Positions 18,565 to 26,722 of a stretch of DNA of 64,000 nt are shown in pieces. The notes below the pieces were generated by a model that was not told the DNA's origin, did not search any database, and was given only the letters and a program-made list of their open reading frames with translations. Each line of letters starts with the position of its first letter. The stretch's first letter is position 1. Source of the stretch: Pullulanibacillus pueri (GTDB lineage: Bacteria; Bacillota; Bacilli; Bacillales; Sporolactobacillaceae); contig NZ_BMFV01000002.1 of NCBI RefSeq assembly GCF_014639255.1, forward strand, positions 184,137 to 248,136. The letters are read 5' to 3'. Position numbers and translations under genes: made by a program.

Positions 18565-18662
18565 GAAAAACTTGGCTTCCGCCAAGTCCTTATCAAAAGA
18601 AGACAAATTTTTCTACCGATCTCTTTAGTGCTTCGACGACTTTCTTATTCTTTAAGAAAAAA
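18565..18662 (+). repeat. Second intergenic repeat family, copy 1
   Basis: About 95 bases resembling 29023-29116, with identical stretches such as TTTTTCTACCGAT, TTTAGTGCTTCGACG and TTATTCTTTAA. The first part can form a CTTGGC/GCCAAG hairpin. Confidence 0.6.
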
Positions 18663-18835
18663 CGTGCAAAGTCCGGTCCTTATTAAAGCACTGAAAAAGT
18701 TTTTAATACCAAAAGGCACCGTTAGCACCAAGTGAATTGGAGCGGAAGACGCGAGACTCCGGCGGGAACAGCGCACGTCCGGAGATCCACTTGGAAAACA
18801 AATAGTCAATCCCGATGACCAGAATTTTATATTTT
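18650..18835 (+). repeat. Copy of the dispersed mosaic intergenic repeat (short form)
   Basis: Contains the GGTCCTTATTAAA, CCAAAAGGCACCGT, AGCACCAAGTG, GCGCGAGACTCCGG-like, GGGAACAGC and GATCCACTTGG blocks seen in the other copies, without the long middle. It lies in the 18293-18885 gap between convergent genes, which otherwise holds only the stem-loop and cre-like site listed. Confidence 0.7.
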
Positions 18836-18885
18836 CTCATCCTTTAAAAAACTAACTTACCCATCCCTAGGTATTACTCACTTTA

Positions 18886-20283
18886 CTAGCGTGGCTTTAC
18901 TTTAGTCGCCACTCCTTTTTCATCTAATCTTGCAGGGTCAGGATTTTCACTCCAGTCTTGCCATGTCAGATTGTATTGTTTCAATATCTGCTCAATACGC
19001 CTTTTAAATGGAAGACCTTCTTCCTTAAGCACTTTTAACATCGGATCTTCACGGCCCTTTATTTTCTTCTCGACCCAGTGCTCCAATTGTTTTTCAAAAT
19101 CCTGAGTCACTTCTGGCAATACCTCAGCTAAATTGTGTTCCTCACTAGGATCCTCTCTAAGGTCATATAACTCGTGGTACGGACGGACAAATGGCCCAGA
19201 ATCCAGAGTTCTAATATACTTATAGTTTGGTGTTCGAAGCCCTCGACTCGCTTGCCATGCGCATTCACTAAGATAGATTTCTGAGTGAAGCTGCTGGGTT
19301 TTCCCTTCAACGACTGGCCATAAGCTTTTGCCGTCAAGCCCCTCTATATTAGCCTCCCCTACCGCCTCCAGAATCGTCGGCATAAGATCAGCATGTTGAA
19401 CCAGAGCCTTCACCCTTTTGCCGGGCGCTATTTCCTCAGGCCAGCGCATCAACAAAGGCACATGAACAGTAGTATCATAGAGCCCACAATGATCCCAATA
19501 AATATCATGCTCTGTTAAACTTTCACCATGATCACCAAACAAAATAAGTAGTGTTTCTTCTTTAATGCCTAAAGTATCTAAGTGGTCATCTAAGTCTTTA
19601 AGGAGATCATCTAAATATCTGATCTCTGCATCATAAAGGGCATTCATGTAATCCTTATCTGTAATGCCTCCGAGTAAATCATAATGATGCTGTTTAAAAA
19701 AGGGATAGGCGCGGTGGTGAAGCGCTTCGTCCATACTTTTATTGTTTGCATCATAAGGATCTATTTTTTTCAAATAGAATTCAGGAATATAGTTCTTCGG
19801 TGGTAGATAAGGCGTATGAGGATCCCAGTAGTGCAAGAACAAGAAAAAGTCATCCTCTTTATGAGCCGTTAACCAAGGTTTTGCATAAGCGTTAATCGTT
19901 TGCCCATCAATCCAGCGTTTCTCTCCTTTCGTATTGATATAGTAACGATAACCTCTCGCAAACCATTCTTTTAAATGATATAAATTATCGACCGCGGCTG
20001 TGACCAGACCCTTGCGTCTTAGAAGATCAGGCAACCATTCAACACTTTTAGGCAAATAGGAGTGCGTCGATCCATGAGAAACCACCCCTGTCGAGAGCCC
20101 TACTTTTCCTGTGAATAAACTTGTATGGGCGACTTCCGTCGGAATATCAGAAGCAAACGCATTTTCAAACAAAACACCCTGTTTTGCAATGTCATCAAGA
20201 TAGGGACTTGTTTGTAATGGGTATCCATAACTCCCTAGGTGATTCGCTCTTAAGGTGTCCAGTGAGATTAAGATAATTTTCAA
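18886..20283 (-). CDS. Sulfatase/alkaline-phosphatase superfamily hydrolase with Thr at nucleophile position
   Basis: A 465-residue soluble protein homologous to the hydrolase at 1189-2583. Metal-site elements are Asp9 in ISLDTLRANH, HYWDPHTPY mid-protein, and GDHGESLTEHD followed by WDHCGLYD. At the position of the sulfatase formylglycine motif it has PTEVAHTSLFTG, giving Thr49 as nucleophile candidate and no C/S-x-P-S-R. No sulfatase-maturing enzyme is encoded in the window. It is a single gene with a 61-bp element 40 bases upstream that is shared with the AraC region at 5786. A phosphodiesterase-type or sulfatase-type role acting on the imported compound is inferred from neighbourhood only. 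Confidence 0.85.
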   Translation of the reverse strand: MKIILISLDTLRANHLGSYGYPLQTSPYLDDIAKQGVLFENAFASDIPTEVAHTSLFTGKVGLSTGVVSHGSTHSYLPKSVEWLPDLLRRKGLVTAAVDNLYHLKEWFARGYRYYINTKGEKRWIDGQTINAYAKPWLTAHKEDDFFLFLHYWDPHTPYLPPKNYIPEFYLKKIDPYDANNKSMDEALHHRAYPFFKQHHYDLLGGITDKDYMNALYDAEIRYLDDLLKDLDDHLDTLGIKEETLLILFGDHGESLTEHDIYWDHCGLYDTTVHVPLLMRWPEEIAPGKRVKALVQHADLMPTILEAVGEANIEGLDGKSLWPVVEGKTQQLHSEIYLSECAWQASRGLRTPNYKYIRTLDSGPFVRPYHELYDLREDPSEEHNLAEVLPEVTQDFEKQLEHWVEKKIKGREDPMLKVLKEEGLPFKRRIEQILKQYNLTWQDWSENPDPARLDEKGVATKVKPR

Positions 20284-20324
20284 AAGGCCTCATCCTCTAA
20301 TCCTTTTCTGTCTATAACAACTAG

Positions 20325-20385
20325 TTTAAATATTTTCAAATTTTAAATCATAGTCATTTCAGACAAAAACATGGTGTATTCCGCC
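20325..20385. repeat. 61-bp element shared with the AraC upstream region
   Basis: Second copy of the element at 5786-5846 (51 of 61 identical). Here it starts about 40 bases before the hydrolase start codon, where a promoter would be expected. Read on the minus strand it offers TTGTCT and TATGATTTAAA as possible promoter pieces, though their spacing is not ideal. The rest of 20284-20650 shows no gene. Confidence 0.6.
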
Positions 20386-20564
20386 GTTCACATTGTTTTT
20401 CATAAAAAAACTGCCACACTAACAAAAGAGAGCCCCACGACGAAACAGGAGCAGAACTAACAAAAGAGCGGTGCGTGTGCACATTAGGGACCGCTGACTC
20501 TCGAAAGAAGCATCTCACTAACAAATGACAGCTTCAACTTCCAGATCGCACACGAAACAAGAGC

Positions 20565-20605
20565 AAAAAAACCCAAAGCAGAGGTTAAAACGGCTGCCTT
20601 GGGTT
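20565..20605 (-). terminator. Rho-independent terminator of the riboflavin operon
   Basis: On the minus strand, AACCCAAGGCAG pairs with CTGCTTTGGGTT and is followed by a run of T. It begins 46 bases after the ribH stop. Confidence 0.85.
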
Positions 20606-20650
20606 AATCAGAACAGGGGGCACTCCCTTAATAGAAAAGTAAAATTACGG

Positions 20651-21115
20651 CTACATCACAGTGCACAAATTAGCCATTTCAATGGCTGTCACCGCAGCAT
20701 CCCAACCTTTATTTCCCGCTTTAGTGCCGGCTCTTTCAATCGCTTGCTCAATAGAATCAGTAGTCAAAATCCCAAAGATCACTGGGACACCTGTACTTAA
20801 AGACACTGACGAAACACCTTTAGCAGCTTCATTACAGACAACATCATAATGAGAGGTTGAGCCTCTGATCACAGTCCCTAATGTGATCACAGCATCATAG
20901 TTATGACTTTCTGCCAACTTTTGAGCAATCAAGGGGATTTCAAAAGCCCCAGGAACCCAAGCCACATCAATATTTTCTTCAGAAACACCGTGTCTTCTTA
21001 AAGCATCCTGAGCCCCACTTAATAGTTTACTTGTAATAAATTCGTTGAAACGTCCCACCACAATTCCTATTTTTAAATCATTTCCTATTAAATGTCCTTC
21101 ATAAAGTTGTCCCAT
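20651..21115 (-). CDS. ribH: 6,7-dimethyl-8-ribityllumazine synthase
   Basis: A 154-residue lumazine synthase, the usual family length. It condenses the ribityl-aminouracil intermediate with dihydroxybutanone phosphate, the penultimate step of riboflavin synthesis. Family blocks are [46 protein letters not shown] (here [10 protein letters not shown]) with the catalytic histidine, and [20 protein letters not shown]. In Bacillus it forms a 60-subunit capsid around riboflavin synthase. It is the last gene of the operon, 20 bases after ribBA, with a terminator just downstream. Confidence 0.97.
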   Translation of the reverse strand: MGQLYEGHLIGNDLKIGIVVGRFNEFITSKLLSGAQDALRRHGVSEENIDVAWVPGAFEIPLIAQKLAESHNYDAVITLGTVIRGSTSHYDVVCNEAAKGVSSVSLSTGVPVIFGILTTDSIEQAIERAGTKAGNKGWDAAVTAIEMANLCTVM

Positions 21116-21135
21116 GACAGCTCCTCCTACCGTTA

Positions 21136-22329
21136 TTAATAATGAAAAAGATGACCTAATTTTTGTTCCTTTGTCTTGAGATACTTCTCGTTTTCCTCTC
21201 TTGCCTCCATTTGTAAGGGGGCACGCTCTGTCACTTCCACACCATACTGTTGAAGTCCCTCAATCTTTCGCGGATTATTGGTTAAAAGCTTGACTCTACT
21301 TACGCCGAGATCTTTAAGAATCTCGGCCCCGATTTTATAATCACGAAGATCGTCAGCAAAGCCTAAATGTTGATTGGCTTGAACCGTATCCAAACCCGCT
21401 TCTTGCAGTTTATAGGCCTTCAATTTATTTAATAAACCGATGCCCCGTCCCTCTTGGCGCAGGTACACTAAAACCCCTTTGCCCTCTCTATCAATCTCTC
21501 TTAGGGCCGCGTGTAATTGCGGACCACAATCACAGCGATAGGAACCAAAAACATCTCCAGTAAGACACTCTGAATGAAGTCTCACAAGGACAGGCTCACC
21601 AGTATCAACAGTCCCTTTGACTAAAGCCATGGGCTCTTTACCCTTTTCAAAGTGTGAATAGCCAATCGCTTTAAAATTACCAAACTCTGTTGGAAGTTGG
21701 ATGTCCACCTCTCTGGATATGAGCCGCTCTTTTTGTTGCCGGTATTGAATTAAGTCCTTTATCGTGATCATTTTCAAGCCAAACTGATTCGCGATCCTCC
21801 GAAGTTCAGGTACCCGCGCCATGGTCCCATCCTCATTCATAATTTCACAGATGACGCCTGCAGGCTTGGCTTCGCATAACTTCGCTAAATCCACAGCAGC
21901 TTCTGTATGTCCCTCTCTTTCTAGAACCCCTCCATTTTTAGCGATCAGAGGGAAAATATGTCCTGGACGTTTGAAGCCTCGCGCGCTCTCTTCAGGTTTT
22001 AACATATTGAGAATCGTCGCCGAGCGCTCATAAGCTGAGATACCCGTCTCGGTGGATTCGTGATCTATGCTTACTGTAAAAGCAGTGTGATTACGATCAC
22101 TATTCCAAGCAACCATAGGATGTAATTCAAGACGGGCGGCTAGATCCTCTTCTATCGGGACACAGACAAGTCCTCTTCCATACTGAGTCATAAAGTTGAT
22201 TGTCTCAGGGGTCGCCTTTTCCGCAAGCACGACGAAATCCCCTTCATTTTCTCTTGTTTCATCATCACATACGATAACGATATGCCCTTGTTTAAGGTCT
22301 TCTAATGCTTCCTCTATTGGGTCAAACAT
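21136..22329 (-). CDS. ribBA: Bifunctional 3,4-dihydroxy-2-butanone-4-phosphate synthase / GTP cyclohydrolase II
   Basis: A 397-residue fusion. The first 200 residues are the DHBP synthase domain ([42 protein letters not shown] split over the middle). The second half is GTP cyclohydrolase II, with the zinc cysteines in [18 protein letters not shown] and RQEGRGIGL. It provides both entry steps of the pathway, from ribulose-5-phosphate and from GTP. It lies 13 bases after ribE and 20 before ribH, under the upstream FMN riboswitch. Confidence 0.97.
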   Translation of the reverse strand: MFDPIEEALEDLKQGHIVIVCDDETRENEGDFVVLAEKATPETINFMTQYGRGLVCVPIEEDLAARLELHPMVAWNSDRNHTAFTVSIDHESTETGISAYERSATILNMLKPEESARGFKRPGHIFPLIAKNGGVLEREGHTEAAVDLAKLCEAKPAGVICEIMNEDGTMARVPELRRIANQFGLKMITIKDLIQYRQQKERLISREVDIQLPTEFGNFKAIGYSHFEKGKEPMALVKGTVDTGEPVLVRLHSECLTGDVFGSYRCDCGPQLHAALREIDREGKGVLVYLRQEGRGIGLLNKLKAYKLQEAGLDTVQANQHLGFADDLRDYKIGAEILKDLGVSRVKLLTNNPRKIEGLQQYGVEVTERAPLQMEAREENEKYLKTKEQKLGHLFHY

Positions 22330-22342
22330 GACGCATCCCTCC

Positions 22343-22993
22343 TTATGCGAAGCCGTTTTGTTTTAAAAACGACTTGGTCATCTGTGAAGACTTTTTGGAT
22401 GACTCTTGATCTACTAGAAAATGATAAATATATTTGCCCATCATATCGGATTCGATATTCACGACATCATTCACACCTTTTTCTCCTAAAACAGACATCG
22501 CCATGGTATGCGGGATTAAAGAAAGGGTAAACGTCTCCTCGTCAATATCAAAAAGCGTGAGACTGGTGCCATCAACAGCGACCGATCCTTTAACGATCAT
22601 CGTCTTTAATAGTTCCGGGTTTGTCTGGATCTTATAATCACAGGCATTTCCACGTTGTTTTTTACTTTTGATTTTGCCGATGCCATCGACATGACCCGTG
22701 ACAAAATGACCACCAAATCTCCCCTTCGCTCCCATCGCCTTTTCAAGATTGACCCTTGAACCCCTTTGAAGAGATTGCAAGCTTGTCGCACGAAGCGTTT
22801 CATGCATAACATCTGCGGTAAAAGTATATGTAGAAAAGGAGGTGACAGTTAAACACACCCCATTCACCGCTATACTTTCGCCTCGTTTAATATCCTCTAG
22901 CATGTTATGTGCCTCAATGGTTAACACAAACGCCTCGGCCTTTTGCGAAATGTCAGAAACACGGCCGATTTCCTCAATAATCCCTGTAAACAT
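22343..22993 (-). CDS. ribE: Riboflavin synthase, alpha subunit
   Basis: A 216-residue protein made of two similar lumazine-binding barrels: [12 protein letters not shown] with [14 protein letters not shown] in the first, and [15 protein letters not shown] with [13 protein letters not shown] in the second. It dismutates two lumazine molecules to riboflavin. Its ATG overlaps the ribD stop by one base, indicating coupled translation. Length and motifs are normal. Confidence 0.97.
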   Translation of the reverse strand: MFTGIIEEIGRVSDISQKAEAFVLTIEAHNMLEDIKRGESIAVNGVCLTVTSFSTYTFTADVMHETLRATSLQSLQRGSRVNLEKAMGAKGRFGGHFVTGHVDGIGKIKSKKQRGNACDYKIQTNPELLKTMIVKGSVAVDGTSLTLFDIDEETFTLSLIPHTMAMSVLGEKGVNDVVNIESDMMGKYIYHFLVDQESSKKSSQMTKSFLKQNGFA

Positions 22994-24090
22994 TAGATTT
23001 CACCTCCCCATTTAGGAATAGATACAATGCGTATATCTGGACCTATTTGGCATACCTCTTCTATTTCCAATGAAAGGGCCTCATCTATATTGGCGATTCC
23101 GTCTCCAGCAAATGACGTCGGCGCCCCACTCCCGCCAATCAGTTTCGGGGCAATATAAGTGATCACCCTCTGAAAGTGACGTTCCTTAAGAAAGCTGCCG
23201 AGTACTTCAGCGCCACCCTCAACAAAAAGTGAGGTTATGCCTAGCTCGCCAAGGTGACTGAGCATGTCTTGTATAGGAATGTGTTTACTGTTCATTTGGA
23301 TAATCTTTATTCCGAGATCAGTAAAATGGCGGATCCATTCACTTGTCACCTCTGAACCGACCACAATCCATGTCGGCGCTTCATGATCTTGAATGATTTT
23401 AGCCCCAAGCGGTGTTCGGAGTGAGGTATCTAAAATTACTCTAACAGCCGGTTTGACCTCGTCACTTACTCTCACTGTCAAGCGAGGATCATCTTTGATC
23501 ACCGTATTGACGCCTACTAAAATAGCATCATGGGTGTGACGAAAATGATGAACATCCTGTCTAGAAGCCCGACTCGTGATCCATTGGCTTTCCCCCGTAT
23601 AGGTAGCGGTTTTCCCATCTAGACTTACAGCCGCTTTTAGCGTGACATAAGGAAGACCTGTTTGGATAAAGTGGAAAAACACTTGATTGAGTTTGCGCGC
23701 TTCCTCTTCTAGAAGACCGACCTCGACGTCGATCCCTGCCTGCTTCATCTTTTCAATCCCTTTCCCCGATACAAGGGCATTGGGATCTTGGGTAGCAACA
23801 TAAACCTTTTGGATGCCAGACTGAATGATTAAATCGCAACAAGGCGGTGTTCTTCCAAAGTGATGACAAGGCTCTAGAGTGACATAAAGCGTCGCGCCTT
23901 TGGCCTTTTCACCCGCCATACGAATAGCGTGCACCTCTGCGTGCGGTTCACCCGCTTTTAAATGAGCGCCTAGGCCAATCACTTGATTATTCTTGACTAA
24001 AACAGCTCCAACCACGGGATTAGGCGACGTTTGCCCGACCGTTTCTTTTGCAAGAGTCAAGGCGAGCTCCATAAATTGTAGGTCAGACAC
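22993..24090 (-). CDS. ribD: Riboflavin biosynthesis deaminase/reductase
   Basis: A 365-residue bifunctional enzyme. Residues up to about 145 form the cytidine-deaminase-like domain, with zinc ligands in PHAEVHAI and LEPCHHFGRTPPCCD. The rest is a DHFR-like reductase (LKAAVSLDGKTATYTGESQWITS, DAILVGVNTVIKDDPRLTVR, FVEGGAEVLGSF). The start is the GTG at 24088-24090, five bases after GGAGGAGGGG; a TTG 21 bases upstream lies before that ribosome site and is unlikely. It is the first gene of the rib operon, behind the FMN riboswitch and its terminator hairpin. Confidence 0.96.
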   Translation of the reverse strand: MSDLQFMELALTLAKETVGQTSPNPVVGAVLVKNNQVIGLGAHLKAGEPHAEVHAIRMAGEKAKGATLYVTLEPCHHFGRTPPCCDLIIQSGIQKVYVATQDPNALVSGKGIEKMKQAGIDVEVGLLEEEARKLNQVFFHFIQTGLPYVTLKAAVSLDGKTATYTGESQWITSRASRQDVHHFRHTHDAILVGVNTVIKDDPRLTVRVSDEVKPAVRVILDTSLRTPLGAKIIQDHEAPTWIVVGSEVTSEWIRHFTDLGIKIIQMNSKHIPIQDMLSHLGELGITSLFVEGGAEVLGSFLKERHFQRVITYIAPKLIGGSGAPTSFAGDGIANIDEALSLEIEEVCQIGPDIRIVSIPKWGGEI

Positions 24091-24108
24091 GTTTTCCCCT
24101 CCTCCAAA

Positions 24109-24145
24109 CAAAAATAAGACCCAGAAGTCATCACTCCTGGGTCTT
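24109..24145 (-). terminator. Expression-platform terminator of the FMN riboswitch
   Basis: AAGACCCAGGAGT pairs with ACTTCTGGGTCTT on the minus strand, followed by ATTTTTGTTT. It lies between the aptamer and the ribD ribosome site, as expected for FMN-induced premature termination. Confidence 0.8.
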
Positions 24146-24221
24146 TACTCGCTAAATTCAAATGCAACAAAATAAAAGGTGAAATAAAGGGACACATCCC
24201 CCTACTTTTACCTCATTGCTA

Positions 24222-24368
24222 CTCTCCTTCTCCCATCCAGACTTTAACTGTCGGCTCTGGAGTTACACCAGATCCACCGTTTAACACAAAAGTATTAACC
24301 GGGTCACGGACTTAGAAGCACTGCTTCATCACCGCCGGTTGGGAATTTCACCCGACCCCGAAGGAATT
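24222..24368 (-). promoter_or_regulatory. FMN riboswitch (RFN element)
   Basis: Read on the minus strand the conserved RFN blocks appear in order: TTCGGGGTCGGGTGAAATTC, then CCAACCGGCGGTGATGAAG, AGTCCGTGACCCG, TGGATCTGGTGTAACTCCAG, and AGCCGACAGTTAAAGTCTGG with ATGGGAGAAGGAG at the end. It precedes ribD by about 130 bases. FMN binding should reduce rib operon expression through the terminator at 24109-24145. Confidence 0.97.
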
Positions 24369-24441
24369 CTTATTCAATTATTTAATGATCATTATACTTT
24401 AAAAAATGCAAAAGGCAAATAAAAAATCTTTAACTCACTAT

Positions 24442-24849
24442 TTACTTAAACTCCTGGATGGCGACATCAAGTCTATCAACAAGTGCCTGTAAATCGGGGC
24501 TATAACTCGTCTTTATCCTCTCATAAATGAGTCTAGCATCGGCTTCATCATAAATATGAGATGTTTTATTCCTATCCGTCAACATATCAATCCATCGCTC
24601 ACCATCATCGATCAAACCATAGGCAAAAGCTTCACGAATAGCATCTCTGGGACTTCTTATTTCACTAATGCCCTTAAATTCCAAAAAGAGTTTTATTGTT
24701 TTCCAACACAGTTCAAAAGTGAATTCAAATCTTTGAATGACACCATCATACACAATATCATGAACAAGGTGAATTTTTGTTGCTTCGTTAAGCCTTTCAC
24801 TTGCACGTTTTAACTCAATGAACCTCTCATAAATCCTTTCCTTGTTCAT
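24442..24849 (-). CDS. hepT: HEPN-family toxin-like protein (HI0074/HepT type)
   Basis: A 135-residue all-helical protein of the nucleotidyltransferase-substrate-binding/HEPN group. The RX4HXY motif expected of HepT RNase toxins is intact: Arg93, His98 and Tyr100 in DRNKTSHIY. The N-terminal half (FEFTFELCWKTIKLFLEFKG) is typical of the HI0074 branch. Its start overlaps the nucleotidyltransferase gene by 23 bases, so the pair is one translationally coupled unit. In the studied Shewanella system the partner AMPylates a tyrosine beside this motif and neutralises RNase activity. The toxin role here is inference from motif and partner. Confidence 0.8.
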   Translation of the reverse strand: MNKERIYERFIELKRASERLNEATKIHLVHDIVYDGVIQRFEFTFELCWKTIKLFLEFKGISEIRSPRDAIREAFAYGLIDDGERWIDMLTDRNKTSHIYDEADARLIYERIKTSYSPDLQALVDRLDVAIQEFK

Positions 24850-25156
24850 ACATCACCACTCCATCTTTATGTATGTTATCGATTAATTTTTGCTTTGTTA
24901 ATCGTTCTAAAAAAACAACATCAATTTTTAGTGGTGTCGACATCTCATGAATGGCATCTTCAATAAGATTAGCCTCTGTATGTGTGAGCGCTGCTGTTTC
25001 CAAGGCAAGATCAATATCAGAGGACCTTTGATAGTCTCCCCGAGCTCTGGAGCCAAACAGTATGACTTTTTTAATTCGACCATCCCGAGCGCAATACGCC
25101 TTTAGTTCATTAACAAACCGTACGGTAATGCCTGTCGCTTGCCATTCATCACACAT
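24827..25156 (-). CDS. mntA: Minimal nucleotidyltransferase, antitoxin-like (MntA/HI0073 type)
   Basis: A 109-residue protein from ATG 25154-25156 (MCDEWQATG); the ribosome site GAGGTGG lies just upstream, inside a possible seven-residue extension. The minimal nucleotidyltransferase signature GS-X10-DXD is exact: Gly35-Ser36, then Asp47 and Asp49 in SSDIDLAL, with a third acid in KIDVVFLE. It comes before and overlaps the HEPN gene, the usual order for MNT-HEPN pairs. Its expected role is to AMPylate and silence the HEPN partner. It sits between the rib leader and a dispersed repeat copy, consistent with a horizontally mobile small cassette. Confidence 0.82.
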   Translation of the reverse strand: MCDEWQATGITVRFVNELKAYCARDGRIKKVILFGSRARGDYQRSSDIDLALETAALTHTEANLIEDAIHEMSTPLKIDVVFLERLTKQKLIDNIHKDGVVMYEQGKDL

Positions 25157-25234
25157 AACATCACCACCTCGCTCCATCTTCTATATGAGTATAATCTTAT
25201 CAGCAAATCACTTAAAAATCTAATAGGAGAAACA

Positions 25235-25640
25235 CTACCAAAAACAGCGTCAGCAATCCAGTTGATTGGAACGGATGATTGCGAGATTCAGAACACTTAT
25301 ATAAAGTGTGTTCCTCAGCGCCGCTGACTCACGGATGCCTAAACTAGAGTCCTGCGGGAACAGCACGTGTCCGAAGATCCACTTGGGACCCCCACTATAT
25401 TATTCCCAAGTTAGCTGAGGCCACTAAGGACGATCGGCTAAAAACGTCACGTCATTAAGGAACTTCGGCTAAGACCGTCACGTCCGTGTGACACCGCCGA
25501 AGCTAGCACCTCAACCACCCCAAAAAGTAAAGAACACTTTTCGGGGACCCCGATGGTGCGTCGAACCCTACCCACATCGTGTGGGCATGAGGAAAGCGAG
25601 CAATCTGGAGTGGAGCTCAACACCCTGAATCCATCAAGAT
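25235..25640 (+). repeat. Copy of the dispersed mosaic intergenic repeat (long form)
   Basis: Contains, in order, GGAACACTTATA/GTGTGTTCC-like hairpin, CAGCGCCGCTGACTCACGGA, CGGGAACAGCACGTGTCCGA, GATCCACTTGGG, GAGGCCACTAAGGACGATCG, ACCGTCACGTCCGTGTGACA, a CCCC...GGGG hairpin, and GGCATGAGGAAAGCGAGC. From about 25410 to 25600 it is nearly identical to the inverted copy at 38124-38320. Open frames through it are not genes. It occupies most of the 25157-25788 gap. Confidence 0.85.
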
Positions 25641-25755
25641 CCAAATGAATTTATTCAACAAAAAAGGACGCCCATAAGTGTTCAACTTATAAATTATGAT
25701 CATATAAAAAACATAGGAGAGATGAAATGCTTCCAGTTTTATTAGATCCTTGAAC

Positions 25756-25780
25756 AAAAAATATCGGCCGTAGCCGATAG
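25756..25780 (-). terminator. Rho-independent terminator of the DUF2935 gene
   Basis: TATCGGC and GCCGATA form a perfect seven-pair stem with a four-base loop, followed by TTTTTTG on the minus strand, shortly after the stop at 25789. Confidence 0.85.
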
Positions 25781-25788
25781 AATGAACA

Positions 25789-26580
25789 TTATTCTTTTAT
25801 TCTCGGTTTAGTAGGATCACAATTTGGTTTTTCAGAACTTGTTGATTCGGCTATTTTTGTAAGGTAGTAGCACTCTTCGCGCATCATATGGTCTGCCATC
25901 AGCGGGGCAAAAGTTCCAAGTGCCTGGTGACTAAGTTCCAACTCTTCAATCTCATTCAAGAAATTCATAAATAGCTGCATCTCTAAGGAAACATCATCTG
26001 TGAATCTCTCTAGCGCAGGGAAGTGCGATAATCTCGTCCTTAGAAATCCTGTCATTTCCACTGCTTTGAGATAAAATGCTTCAAAGTCCTTTGTAAACGC
26101 ATCACTTTTCTTTTTTATTTTCTTCTCAATACGGTCCATATTAGCGGAAATCGCTCCCGCGTGTCCGGCGGCATCCAAAAGCCATAAAGAATGGTGATGA
26201 AGTTCATGAAAAATCGGAGGAACCTCCCCTTTTTTTAAATAGGCGAGAACGCGTAGATATTCCTCCAATTCGTTGACCATATGACTTATGAAGGATGGAC
26301 TGAGCCCGATTTGAATCTTCCCCACCAATTGCTCTCGAATGATATGAAGCTTGAATTCACGGAGTTTTAGTCCTTCCTCCTCCGCCTTTTTGCTCAGCTC
26401 AATAAGATCTGAATCTGCAACCCTTTCTAAAAGATAGTCAAAGCCTTGGATAAAATACGTGGCCTGCTCAATTTCATTTTGGTGCTGTGGCCCCAACGTA
26501 TCATGAATAAAACGCGCATGATCCCCTAATACTTGGAGCCAAAAGCCGTGTTCAAACGTCGCTGCCGTTGTAAAGCTCAT
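25789..26580 (-). CDS. DUF2935-family helical-bundle protein
   Basis: A 263-residue protein from ATG 26578-26580 (MSFTTAATFEHGFW). The ribosome site GGGAGAGG lies five bases before it; an in-frame ATG at 26616 is upstream of that site and unlikely. It consists of two related four-helix bundles with scattered His and Glu (FEHGFWLQVLGDHARF, HELHHHSLWLLDAAGHAG, ADHMMREECYYLTKI), matching the DUF2935 family, which resembles hemerythrin-like metal-binding bundles. The family is common in Firmicutes and its function is not established. It stands alone, with its own terminator. Confidence 0.8.
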   Translation of the reverse strand: MSFTTAATFEHGFWLQVLGDHARFIHDTLGPQHQNEIEQATYFIQGFDYLLERVADSDLIELSKKAEEEGLKLREFKLHIIREQLVGKIQIGLSPSFISHMVNELEEYLRVLAYLKKGEVPPIFHELHHHSLWLLDAAGHAGAISANMDRIEKKIKKKSDAFTKDFEAFYLKAVEMTGFLRTRLSHFPALERFTDDVSLEMQLFMNFLNEIEELELSHQALGTFAPLMADHMMREECYYLTKIAESTSSEKPNCDPTKPRIKE

Positions 26581-26722
26581 GAGGTCCTCTCCCTTTTTAT
26601 AGGCTAATAAGATCATATCTTAGAATAATGGAAAGTATGCCAATGGGACATAGGGACTCGCTAGCGTTTGCATAAGATTTCAACCCTAGCCTAAAATAAT
26701 CTAGGGACCGAACTCAATTGAG

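Noticed and set aside
20525..20800. Plus-strand open frame covering the end of ribH
   Set aside because: It is antisense to ribH and its terminator, with no ribosome site.
25447..25644. Minus-strand open frame whose end is nearly identical to that of a plus-strand frame at 38013-38282, and resembles one at 60227-60433
   Set aside because: All three are translations of the dispersed intergenic repeat. No ribosome sites are seen, and the conserved unit is DNA or RNA, not protein.
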